Of a stretch of DNA of 64,000 bases, positions 23,035-33,154 are shown in pieces. Positions within the stretch are counted from its first letter, which is position 1. Each line of letters opens with the position of its first letter. The notes under the pieces are model-generated. The model was not told the DNA's origin. It did not search any database and worked only from the letters and a program-made list of their open reading frames with translations. The DNA is from Terana coerulea (lineage: Eukaryota; Basidiomycota; Agaricomycetes; Polyporales; Phanerochaetaceae). Made by a program: the position numbers and the translations under genes. The stretch spans positions 1-64,000 of the forward strand of contig JAKOGH010000480.1 of the NCBI GenBank assembly GCA_024811115.1, written 5' to 3'.

Positions 23035-24399
23035 TTGGGAGGCATATCAGCGTTCCTGAGGGGACCCCGAATTGTGCAGAGAGCTGTAAGATTGCGATGA
23101 CACCTTGGATAGGGACTTCCAGGCGATCAGTACTGATGGAAAGTCAACACTTCGCAGTGAGCCTCTGAAGATTGCAGTACTCATCTCAAGTCCCCTAAGA
23201 GAAATAGAACGAGCCACTCAAGTCGTGTGCGGATATTTCTTGCAGAACCATGGGGTTGACCTCACATTGGCCTTCAGCACGGCCACTCCTTCCTGTGCTC
23301 GAGAACCTTGCCGAAATACCTCTGAGCGCTTCATCAAAACATTTATGGGCAATCGCCACACTCTTTGCTGAACCTTGATATAATCAGACACCCAAGGCAG
23401 AGGTAAAGACTGGAGTGGGACGTACTCACTTGAATAAACACGGATGGCTCGGAGGCTTCACACCTTTGCCACAGCGTCACAACGTATGCAGCAAGAAGGG
23501 CTACTACGACGGCCATACAATGTGGACCCGAGCATGAGAAAAGGTTCGGCCAATATCGTCGGAAGAGGTGAAGCCAACGTGGGAGGGATAGTCAGCTGAG
23601 GAAGGGTGGTCGACTCGGGAGGGGTGGTTGACTCGGAGGGGTGGTTGACTTAGACTTTTGCATGGATGGCAGGGAAGACCTACGGAAGTCATTTATACCA
23701 GAGTTGAGAAAGAGCATTGTGCAGGACACACGCTGATACGCCCCACAAAAACCGGCCGCATTTTGACCGCCGTTGCATACAACAAAGCAACAACAAAGAC
23801 CAGAAGGAGCCCAGCGCCATCGGTCTGAATGGTCAATCTAGATCCTGGGGTGACATGTGATTTGGGAGTTCGGAACCGACACGTAGCTGATATTACTTAT
23901 CTCAGTCTGCGGTCTAGGCTCGAACCAGCCACCTTGCACGTGAACATAACACTGGTCGCTATTAAGAATAACGTACCTCAAAGTACGTTCTTAAGAGCTA
24001 CCTGCGGGCTGGTAACGAAGTCTATCTGCGGTCCAACAAAGCGTCAGTGCATTGTTGTGCATTGTGGCAAGCGCGCGACATCGATAGCACCGGAATAAGG
24101 TTCAGCCGGTCTGGCGGGGGCTGGGGGGAGTACTTGGAGCTGGCGATCTATATGTAGGCAAGATCGGTCTAAGCGGCGCCGCGGTTGGAATTAAGTACAG
24201 TGTTTTTGACGATCCAGCAAAGTGAACGCAAAGTGATATGTGATACATGGAGACGAGGTACATAGTGCTTGCGACATGGCCTACCCTCGGAGTGGTGGCC
24301 GGTGTGCAGCCATGAGTTGATGCCCACGATCAAATTAACTACAAAGAAACAACGGCAACAGGGAAGCGTGATTGAGATAGGCATACTTGCTGCATCGAA
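23035..24399. other. Region without a supported gene; short in-frame tandem repeat
   Basis: At 23603-23655 three degenerate units of about 17-18 bp (GGGTGGTTGACTCGGA-like) follow each other. On the minus strand they would encode HPSR/DHPSS-like six-residue repeats. Open frames of 88-109 codons at 23105, 23829 and 24169 are not recognised. Confidence 0.35.
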
Positions 24400-25690
24400 G
24401 ATGAGGCCGGTGTCGGCCGACGTGCACATTTCCTGGTCCAACCGCTGCGATTGCTGGAAGTCAGGAGCAAGCCAGAGCACGAGGTCCGCCGCATGCACTG
24501 GAAGTACGCAGAGGATAAATTTCAGCGATCAGCCGGTGATCTTGCACTCCGGTAGCTACTCGCATGTTTCCGCGAACGGACAGGGAGGGGAAGAGGCGAC
24601 GGCGAGCGATGTAAATGCGTTCGGAAGGCGAAGAAAGTCGCATAGGTGGGGGGCGGGGCAGGACGAGCAACAAACATACGCTGAAGTGTGTACTAACGAG
24701 CGCAACCGGCGGGATGCGCTTCGACAACCGATAGGTGGTGCATGAACTCCGTCGTCGGTTCCAGTAGATTGGGTACAGGCGATGCCGAGCAATAATGATA
24801 TCGCCCGAACGGCAGGAGCTGGCGTAGAAAGGGCCGGCTGCATGAGCGACTGGGCGCACGTCGGCCAGTGGATTGCGTTTCGACAACCGGTGAGGGACTG
24901 CGACCTCCGCTTGCTGTCTCTTTTGACGACGAGCAGGTGGTGTGGAAGAACAATCCAGCGTTTAGCGTTCGTTACACAGATGGACGCTGAAAGGCGAGCG
25001 ACATAGATGTCGACGCCCGTCGGGCGGTGAAGGTGGTGGTCGTGGAGTGGTTGGATGACGCGGCGCTGAAGCGACTGAGCGCACGACGAAATGTTGCCCA
25101 GTGAAAACGAACAATGAGCAAAGCGTGGTGACAGCGGCCAGTGGGTTGCGTTTTCAACAACAGAATGTCCAGCAGGCAGCGGGCTACCCGTTTACTGCAC
25201 AGGCAGACACGTCAGAGATGATGCGACGCAGATGTCCAAACTTACCATGAAGCAGTAGCATGCAGCGACCATCCCTTCGACGAAGCGAGGCCGGCGGTCG
25301 GACGCGACTCGAAGGCTGGGGTTACCAGATCGGATGTTCGCCCTGCAGGCGGGATCCTGCCGCGACCCTCACTGCACGGGAGCACCCCCCAAGAGTGGCG
25401 GGTGATCCCTCGCGAGCTGCGGCTGAGCAGTCTTCTCCCTGTGCGCGTGCTTCTACGTAGGTATTCGGGCGTGCAGCCATGCTCGCATGGGCTTGAGGTT
25501 GAGGTACTCGTAGGGTGAGTCGAACAAACCGGGCAGCTGGAACTTCGAATTCGCAACGGCAGACGCGCGCCCTCGCATGCTGGACAATCTTTGGGCGTTT
25601 AGATGAAGGTAGATTTATCTTATCTCCTTCGCAAGCGCCTATAAGGTCACATCGCAAGTCTGCTTCATCTCGCCCTCATTCCTTGCTCGA
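24400..25690 (-). repeat. Diverged Z-type unit (Z5)
   Basis: Read on the minus strand from 25690 it has the same order of landmarks as Z1: AGATGAAGCAGACTTGCG at 25668, AACGCCC-A-GATTGTCCAGC, CACGCCCGAATACCTACGTAG, and CACAGGGAGAAGACTGCTC. Then come GCAGGGCGAACATCCGATC and a donor CATGGTAAGTTTGG with acceptor near 25205. Downstream parts (24400-25200) match 45350-46040 (Z7). Identity to Z1-Z4 is moderate and to Z6 (40270-40870) high. A stop follows GEHPIW in the frame corresponding to the Z1 protein, so this copy is probably not translated like Z1. Minus-strand frames of 111 and 141 codons exist (25322-25657 and 24461-24886). Confidence 0.6.
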
Positions 25691-25903
25691 TGATGGAATG
25701 AAAGCAGCCGTATATACTACGCATTGCATAGCCATTCACTGATATCAGTTTACAGCAGTAATTGTTGAATATCTATTCCACATGATGGGCTCTGATCCAA
25801 GCCTTCGTGAAGTCGGCTCGCGTGCTTTCCAGCGAAGTACCGCGGCCAGACTGTATCACGGAAGTCAAGTCCGGCACTCCGGTGATTCTGCTCTCCAGCT
25901 CCG

Positions 25904-27763
25904 TCAACGAAGTCTCAGCCATTTATGGGTTTTGACGTCCTCCAGGCTTGGCCGCGTGTCCGGGTTCTCCTGTACAAGTTGAGCCACGAGCTCCGGGCTA
26001 GTGACAGGTAGCGGATAAGCCATTGAAGAGCACCTCATTCACCAGTATAAAAACCTCTCACCGCCCTCTGAACAGTCCTGCGGAAAGGCATGCCATCTGA
26101 CCCGCCTAGACCTTTCAATGAGTCCGGGGCTGGGCTAACCGTTTTCACATCTTCAAATGGTAGACTAGCGGATAATCCTGATCGTAGTGCGTTTAGTGAG
26201 TGTCAATGGAGGAAGTAGTGACTCACATGATAAACAACGTTGCACCAAGAGAGTAATTATCTACCTTCTCTGTGTAGGAGCTCCTAAAGCGGCCGACGGT
26301 CTCGATTTACGGGGGGCCATGTAGTGCCTCGTACCACATTGGCTCTAGTTATTTAGCTCAGTCGCTTTTTGTTAATAGTGCCGCAAACGAGGATGCCAGA
26401 CCTGAAGATCCCCGTATCCCAAAACGAGTTTTGAGAGTCCAAAATCTCCAAGTTTGACGTAAGGCTTATCTTTCGACATTACAAGGATGTTCTGTGAAAA
26501 AGCAATGAGCCGCAATCGAGAAATAGAAGAGCCGAGTAGAAGCCCATACCCGGGCTTCAAGTCACGGTGCACTATGTTTTGCTATGCAGATATTCGAGAG
26601 CAGCGCAGAGTTGCCGCACAATCATCTTAGCGCGACATTCGGCTTAGGTATGATCATCAGCGTTGCTCGATGCTCCGACCAGCATGCAATCATACCGAAA
26701 GCTCCTTCCTCGTCAATCCACGTGCTAAGGCTACCGTGCTGCGCAAGCTCCATGATGATGTCTTATAAAGACGATAAGCAACCGACTCGTACGTAGGATG
26801 AGACGAACTCACAGGTAGTCGAAGTAGTACGGTAGACATCGTCCAGTCGTATGATGTGGTCCTACAATGATCGGTACTATCCTCGGACAACCAGCTTCGA
26901 AAGAACGCGATAGCTCCCACTCACATGGGAAAGTTGCTGTAGTATTTCAATCTCACGGGTAGCCGCACGTCAGCGAAGCCGGGCTGTCCGTCCGGACGGT
27001 TTTCACGGCGTGCAGGAGCCAGCGGAGCGTTGTAAAGCCTTGCAGACTATTCCAAAGGAGCCCTTTCCTATGCTGAGAGCGATTTGCTCAGCTCCGAAGC
27101 AAAACGGAGTCGAAAGATACTTACTTTTCCTGACATTTCGTAGCGGGATTCAAACTGGAGATTAGACGTCACAATTAGAGAGGAGAAACTGAGCTTGATC
27201 ATGACACCTACGCTGTCCGGGCTGGTAGTACTGGAACGCGAAGTCTGTAACCATGGGGCTCATCAGTAAATTCAGCGGTGATCTCGAGGTTAAGAAGAAA
27301 GCTCACTGATGTAGTTATTTGCAAGTCCCCCAAATGACACGAAGTCATTATCACGCAGCTCGTAAGCGACCTTGGGGCGGTAGCCGCTTCCGGTTGACCT
27401 GAAGATCACGATCGACACAAGTAACAAACCGGGATGGTCATTGTCACTTACGTACACACCATTCCTACTGAGATCCATGACAAGTACTCTGTACTGTTCC
27501 GTAGATGGATCTTTCTCACAGAGAAAACGGCAGTGCGGCTCGCCCTGATGATAGGTCACAAAGCCTGCAAAATCTGTGCAGTGGATTTGCGACTTACTAA
27601 CATATGGAAGCTTCGAACCCAGTCGCCAGTTTTGCGACCTACGACAAATGAATTCGTCTGGTATGGAATGTAAATTGTGGTGGTAGGGTCGAAGTTATTC
27701 GTCTCCAATTTTCCGCAGGCAACGGGAAGAGTCAGCGACTGGTGAGACAATGCGGAGAGACAT
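25904..27763 (-). CDS. FHA-domain serine/threonine protein kinase K1 (Rad53/Cds1/Dun1-like architecture)
   Basis: An N-terminal FHA domain (phosphothreonine binding) is followed by a kinase domain, the layout of fungal checkpoint kinases; the precise orthologue is not decided. FHA pieces are IYIPYQTNSFVVGRKTGDWV (about 27675), GEPHCRFLCEKDPSTEQYRV, VMDLSRNGVY and VAYELRDNDFVSFGG. Kinase pieces are GKGSFGIVCKA (glycine loop), AVKTV, EIEILQQLSH, DHIIRLDDVY and IIMELAQHGSLSTWI. Then come VHRDLKP (catalytic loop), NILVMSKDKPYVKLGDFGLS, GTRHYMAP, KVDNYSLGATLF and NPDTRPSLEDVKTHKWLRLR with TGA at 25904-25906. About ten short introns have good borders. Several single-base gaps break the frame, for example T4 for an expected T5 at 26577-26580 and CCC at 26549-26551. 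The activation-loop Glu after MAP is not readable (CCCCCCGTAAATC) and a stop lies there if the frame is mended naively. It may be a pseudogene or simply unpolished sequence. The start is uncertain (27763 or 27904). Confidence 0.8.
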
Positions 27764-28296
27764 CTGGGTGAATTTGCATGGAGAAGGGCGAATAGACAGG
27801 TTTATGTAGGGCTGCAGCAGCTCAAAGTGCCTTTCTGAACTGAAGGTACGGCGTGTTAGCAATCTGTTCTTTGTGGCACCACGCTGAAAAGTGTTTGTAG
27901 CCACTCCGTGAAGGGACGCTGTTATGCAAGATCGGGCCGGTGCTGCAGCTGAGAAGACGCACCTCTACTAGTATTGACTCAACATGAGGAGCTCATGGCA
28001 GGCCTGGCGTGGAGCTATAGGTGGGCTCTTGTCGGAGACGAGTTCAGCGAAACGGTAGCTGCGATCGGCTTCCTGAACAGGTATTTTCTGAGTGTTTATG
28101 TGTGGCGCCTTGGCTCTGCCTATGGCCACCAGGCATATTTCGCTGTTATGCCCTCTTCTCGGCAGAGCCCTGGAGAATTCCGACCACATTCATCAGGCAG
28201 TGAATCGAGCTCGCGCGATGAGCACTGAGTATGACAAACGAATCTCCTGCCGGTTGCAACGTGTCGGTGTCATGGAAGAGATAATAGATCAGCCTT
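27764..28296. other. Spacer upstream of K1, no clear gene
   Basis: Open frames of 60-84 codons on both strands, none recognised. May hold 3' exons of the possible membrane-protein gene at 28297-28993. Confidence 0.3.
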
Positions 28297-28993
28297 TCAT
28301 GCTCCGACAGCATCGTGGCTGCAATGTGGGTAATAAGTTACAGTGTTCCACCAGGCTTCGGGCTGCTTCGTGAGAGCCGTAGCGGCGCCCACAAAGACCA
28401 CATGCACAGTAAACAGAAGCCATTGGGCCATATGGACAGGCACCAAGTGAGCCACGGCAAGCGAAAGAAGTGGAAGTCGCCCGGCGAGGACATACCTAAG
28501 GATCTTAGACGGCATGCGTTTGCAACGCGTTCACAGATAGCCATGGCGGGTGCTGGTATGTATAAAACTTACGGGTCAATACAAATCCAAAGAAAGCAAC
28601 CTCGAACTGACTATGGATGACGGGCTTGAAACGGACATGGCAAGTACTATTGCTGAACCACCTTCCCCACCGACAAATGTTTGATGTAAGCATGTGAAAT
28701 CATATACGAAGCATCATGTACTTACAACGAGCGAGTAGCGATTCGAATACGCATTGCTCGCAAATGCAACTGAGAGGACAATCAGAGTCCTGAACGAGGA
28801 ACGGCCGGCGATGATTCCTTGGCAATCCGGCTGAGCAGAGGTTTGAGGTCGGCACACTCTCGGAAAACGAAACGGTGAGTAGGTGCAGCATCACTTGTAT
28901 AGGTTTCTCACACAAAACCATACTAGACCATCGTCGCTCGCCCTCGTATAGTCCTTGTTTCCGCGCAGCGCGTTCTGCGCAAGACCAAGGCAA
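28297..28993 (-). CDS. Possible multi-pass membrane protein (fragmentary)
   Basis: Minus-strand pieces are hydrophobic: FEVAFFGFVLTRKF near 28590 and RYVLAGRLPLLSLAVAHLVP then MAQWLLFTVHVVFVGAATAL near 28380-28500. The pattern recalls fungal multi-pass proteins of unknown function (DUF6533-like), but the match is weak. Neither the start nor the full set of transmembrane segments could be assembled. An exon-like frame at 28700-28993 may be the 5' part. Confidence 0.3.
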
Positions 28994-30094
28994 AATCGGT
29001 GCTACACATCACTCTCAGTTTACGCCTGCTATTTCCAACAAGAAGAACGAGGAACACACTGCACAACCAGCTCGGGACCGTCAAGCTGTGCCAAGCTTTT
29101 GGTGGCTGCTTTTAGTGATACTATTGAGCATGGGGCGTAGGTGCCTAGCAAATGCATGGATGAAGGCTTGAGGGGATATAACTCTGTTGCTACCAGTGTA
29201 GGGACCAAATCACAATACTCCTTCTCCCCATTTCGACCATCAGCATAGACAGCTTACTGGACTTCACAGAACACCAAATGCACACGCTATCCTGGCACTG
29301 TTCATTATTATCAACACCACTGAATGAGTCTCATACACACATACCGCGGTCTTTGACCAACTCCAACTACCAACTCAACTACCAACCGACCCGACCACTG
29401 ACCGCTGACCACCACTGACCACCGCCGATCACGATCACTGACCTCGCTGACGATTGACCCCCAACCCAACTCGACCACACATCATCACTCTACTCGGTCC
29501 CACCCTACAAGCGCGACCATCAACGCTGCGAACCTCACGGAGTATTCGTCGTCAGCAGTTTAACCAGCGCATCCAGTGACGAATGGGGGACGGTAATGAG
29601 GGCACGACCACTGGATACATGCAGACGTGGGCTCAGCCGTGCCTGCAATTGTTGTTTACGGAGTAGCGGCGTAACGAGTTAAGTCCTCACCTAGCACCTG
29701 CCTAAAGCAACCACAGTCAGTCAGCAGAAGCAGAAAGGAGGTTGCCGATTTGCACCGACCATGGTTAGAGCAAGCCACCGCGTGTACTTTCCTGCATTCG
29801 AACGCTGGGATTACGGAAAGAGAAAGCAAGCCGGAAGGCGCGATCCACCCCACGCATGGTAAGGACGCCGGAGGCCTATTGATTGAGGGAATAAAAATGG
29901 GGGCGACGCGGGTGGTTACTGTCGATCACGACTGAGCGCATGGCAGAGTGCTGCCCAATGAAGCGGGCTGCGCTTCGACGATTGGCGGGTAGTGCGCAAC
30001 ACCCGTTCTTAGCGAACATGTTCACCCCCACTGCTTAGACGGATAGTTTAAAGACGAAGGTATGTGACACAGAATGTACACACTCACCTTGTCG
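28994..30094. other. Spacer with a low-complexity CCAAC/GACCACTGACC-rich tract
   Basis: About 29345-29520 is made of short degenerate repeats rich in CCAAC, GACC and CACTGACC. No gene recognised; open frames are at most 98 codons. Confidence 0.4.
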
Positions 30095-30690
30095 CATTCG
30101 TTCGCAGCGACGATATTCTCGACGAAGCGAGGGGCGGCCGTTGGGGACGTAGCTCGAACACCGCTACCCAAGCAGACAGGTCAGAGACGAAGAGCGTATA
30201 GAGCCCTGATAGACAGACTCACCGTGCTGCAGTCGTCCGCAGCGACGATATTCTCGACGAGCGAGGGCGGCCGTTGGGGACGTAGCTCGAACACCGCTAC
30301 CCAAGCAGACAGGTCAGAGACGAAGAGCGTATAGAGCCCTGATAGACAGACTCACCGTGCTGCAGTCGTCCGCAGCGACGATATTCTCGACGAGCGAGGG
30401 CGGCCGTTGGGGACGTAGCTCGAACACCGCTACCCAAGCAGACAGGTCAGAGACGAAGAGCGTATAGAGCCCTGATAGACAGACTCACCGTGCTGCAGTC
30501 GTCGCAGCGACGATATTCTCTGACGAAGCGAGGGCGGCCGTTGGGGACGTAGCTCGAACACCGCTACCCAAGCAGACAGGTCAGAGACGAAGAGCGTATA
30601 GAGCCCTGATAGACAGACTCACCGTGCTGCAGTCGTCCGTAGCGACGATATTCTCGACGAGCGAGGGCGGCCGTCGAGGACAGCGGCTCG
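30095..30690 (-). repeat. Module array in Z2 (about five exon-intron units)
   Basis: The word GCCCTGATAGACAGACTCACC recurs at 30203, 30336, 30469 and 30603, giving periods of 133, 133 and 134 bp. A further partial unit lies at 30095, with a divergent CACTCACCTTGTCGCATTCG junction. Units differ by one-base changes such as GACGAAGCGAGGGGCGG against GACGAGCGAGGGCGG. This is the longest array of the four. Confidence 0.85.
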
Positions 30691-30967
30691 AAGACCGCGG
30701 TAGGTCGGATGTTCGCCCTGCTGGCGGGATCCTGCTGCGAGCCCTCGCTGCACCGGAAGCGCCCTCCGAGTGGCGATCCCCTGTGAGCTGTGACGGAGCA
30801 ATCATCTCCCTGTGCGTGCTTCTCCCCAGGTATTCGGGCGTGCGGCCATGCTGAGTACGGGCTTGAGGCTGCTGGACGGCACTTGGACAAAGACAACTTT
30901 GCAAGCGCGCGCCCTCCACGCTGAGAATTGTCGGGCGTTTAGATGGATCCGGGGCCGTCATTGACAT
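30095..30967 (-). CDS. Gene Z2: near-identical copy of Z1
   Basis: Same organisation as Z1 on the opposite strand: ATG at 30967, a first exon of about 110 codons, a donor at the TGCAGCACG/GTGAGT junction, then repeated modules. Here the C run near the start is CCCC instead of CCC, which shifts the frame after MSMTA. The SLVENIVATDD end is therefore in another frame than the start. Function unknown. Divergently transcribed from X2. Confidence 0.35.
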
Positions 30968-31621
30968 GCCGATCTTATCTTACTCTCGCGCGAGCGCTTC
31001 ACGCCAAGTCTGCTTCATCTCGACTTCATATCGCTCGCACTCCTCGCTCAGTCCTTCTCGAACGAACAACAACATCCTTTCAGACCGTGGGTGCGCTACA
31101 CCAGGCTCCGGCACTATGAGGCTGGGCAGACGCCATATGCATGCCCATTGAGGACTCAAAGCCACCGGCAGAACGGGCAGTAGCAGTTGCCGCTACAACG
31201 ACGCAGCCGTCAGCCTCGCCTTTCTCCACACATCCCAGTCATGCGGTGCTCATTCGGTGAGTTGGCTTGTTGCCGTGAATCACTCCGACGACTCTTATCA
31301 CAGATTCACAAAGCCCTGAAAGACTAGGATCCACGACATGAGGGTTCGCACGCTTGGAGACGCATGCTTCGCCGCAACGAGGTTTTCATAAATCTCAAGC
31401 GGTCTCCATACGTCCTTTGTCTGTTTTGTCGAGAGCTCGGTAAGCACTTCCAAGCTAGTGCGATCGCTAGCATTTAATGCCGTATTTAAGTCACTGGTGA
31501 CTATCACTACTTCAACCACTCGTCTTCTCTCTCTTCACCATCGCCAGCCCAACATGTCCCAGTCGTACTCCTCCTGTTTGTTTTTTTCGCTCTCCGCCAT
31601 TACCTCCTTTATTGACGATCC

Positions 31622-33154
31622 ATGTCAGCGTGCAATGCTGCTCTCGCCCACTTCGCTACACACTCCTCAAGCCCGACCTTCACCGTGTCGGACGTTATCG
31701 GACATAGTAAGCCCAAAGATCTCCCCACTTCTACACGCCTGACCTGTCTCGTAGTGCGAAGCAGTGGCCAGGCGGTTGGGGTGCAAGCTCACGCTCGTAT
31801 CACCAGCTACCTGTTGACCTTGGTACGAGTGCCTCTTCCTTCTACTCGGATTTAAATTGACTCTAGTACGTGTACAGGTCAAGGATGCGACACTTCGCTC
31901 CTGCCACAAGGCTCGGGTCATTATAGACTGACGATGAAGGGAAGATTATGGTAGGCTGTATTTTTGGATAAGCTTGTATCTGGTTACTAATGCTTATGTA
32001 GGCGAGGGCCATGCTTGCCGAACCCGAGAAGGCTGAAATCACGAGTGCTTCTACGCCAATCGCTGACGAGGGCGATCTCTGAGGCTGTCTGGTGTTCATC
32101 TTCTACACTCCCGCTCGCGAACCTCACGATATCGTTCTTTTGCCTGGGACGTAATCTGCCAATTCGGGTCCTGCCGTTCTGGACGATGACGGCCTATCAG
32201 AACTGTCCAGCATTGCCTCCAAGTTGCCCAGCATCAGCTCCGAGCTGTCCCCCATCAACATCACCCAGGGCCGAAATGACCAGGGCGTCGGGCTTGGCAG
32301 ACGATGCAGCACCATCTGAACGGATCTACCAGGCGTCGGTGACAATCTTCCGACTCGTTCCTCCTCGCCCTCATCCCCGCACAGCACCTATGAACCTATG
32401 AACCGTGGGAACTACTACCCAGGTTAGCACTTTCGCTGTTTTTGTGATATATCTTTTATTTAACGTATACTATCAGGTGACTTTCTCGATATCAAAATCT
32501 TTGACTTGAGTTCTCGTACTGTCACCCACGCTGTGGTTCCCGCAGATCCCGAGCTGCTGTATCCAGATGACGACGACGCTGCAGATCCTGAGTTGCTGTA
32601 TCCAGGCAGCGACGACGCCGCCGCCGCCGTAGATCCCGAGTCGTTGTATCCAGGGTGATGATGACGGCGACGATGGCGGTGCTTTGGCAGAGGTCACGAG
32701 CCCAACGATATGCACACGGAGGGCGAGATAAGTATTGGTCGAGTGACCATGTCAATGCCTTCGACGAGCACACCCGTGACGACTCTGGATCCACAAGTCA
32801 AGGTTCCAGGCAGAGAATCGAAGTTGCAAACCCATGCAGTAGGTCTACCTCCATTTTATGCAACACATGGTCATTGCTGATGACTATAGACGGGGCTAGC
32901 CCTACTGATTACCTCGCTCGAAAGGCTTCGTCGGGATATGGGGCGTTCGCCGACATTGCCATGGCAAGACGAACTCAAGCGCCTTCATGAGTTGGCTGTA
33001 AGTGCCCTTTAATGTCTAGAACATCAATCCGTCTCACTCTCGTTAGGCCATGCTACTCAATGAAACGTCAGCTTTTGTGCAAGAAGAAGCTGAGGCGGAC
33101 AGTCTTCGGAGGGCCCACGCCCGATATCGTGAGCTGTCTCACGCACGGTGCTGA
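31622..33154 (+). CDS. Gene X2: uncharacterised protein with acidic repeats and coiled-coil C-terminus
   Basis: ATG 31622 starts CNAALAHFATHSSS as in X1. The 5' exons lie in repeat arm 1b, and from about 32045 the gene is unique. Unique pieces are LDDDGLSELSSIASKLPSIS, SELSPINITQGRNDQGVG and, after an intron ending ACTATCAG, GDFLDIKIFDLSSRTVTHAV. Three acidic repeats DPELLYP/DPELLYP/DPESLYP separated by Asp/Ala runs follow (32544-32655). The last exons give ALLITSLERLRRDMGRSPTL, WQDELKRLHELA and AMLLNETSAFVQEEAEADSL with HARYRELSHARC, ending at TGA 33152-33154 and probably a coiled coil. Frame changes occur at least three times (C4 at 31727, near 32090, near 32653). Function unknown; the acidic centre and helical end parallel X1. 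Confidence 0.55.

Larger units (their letters stand above)
30095..32045 (-). repeat. Inverted repeat pair 1, right arm (1b)
   Basis: Reverse complement of 11865-13455 with near identity, containing Z2, the divergent core and the 5' part of X2. It is about 360 bp longer than arm 1a, mostly because it has about three more copies of the 134-bp module. Arm differences are predominantly small indels, for example CCCC here against CCC in arm 1a near the Z start. Confidence 0.85.

Noticed and set aside
30095..30690. Regular about 134-bp array considered as a CRISPR-like or rDNA spacer array
   Set aside because: Units are repeated over their full length with no variable spacers, carry splice-like borders and an in-frame 25-codon block, and the host is a eukaryote.
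11865..32045. Repeat pair considered as long terminal repeats of a retrotransposon
   Set aside because: The copies are inverted, not direct; there is no reverse transcriptase, integrase or gag between them, and the spacer holds ordinary host-type genes.
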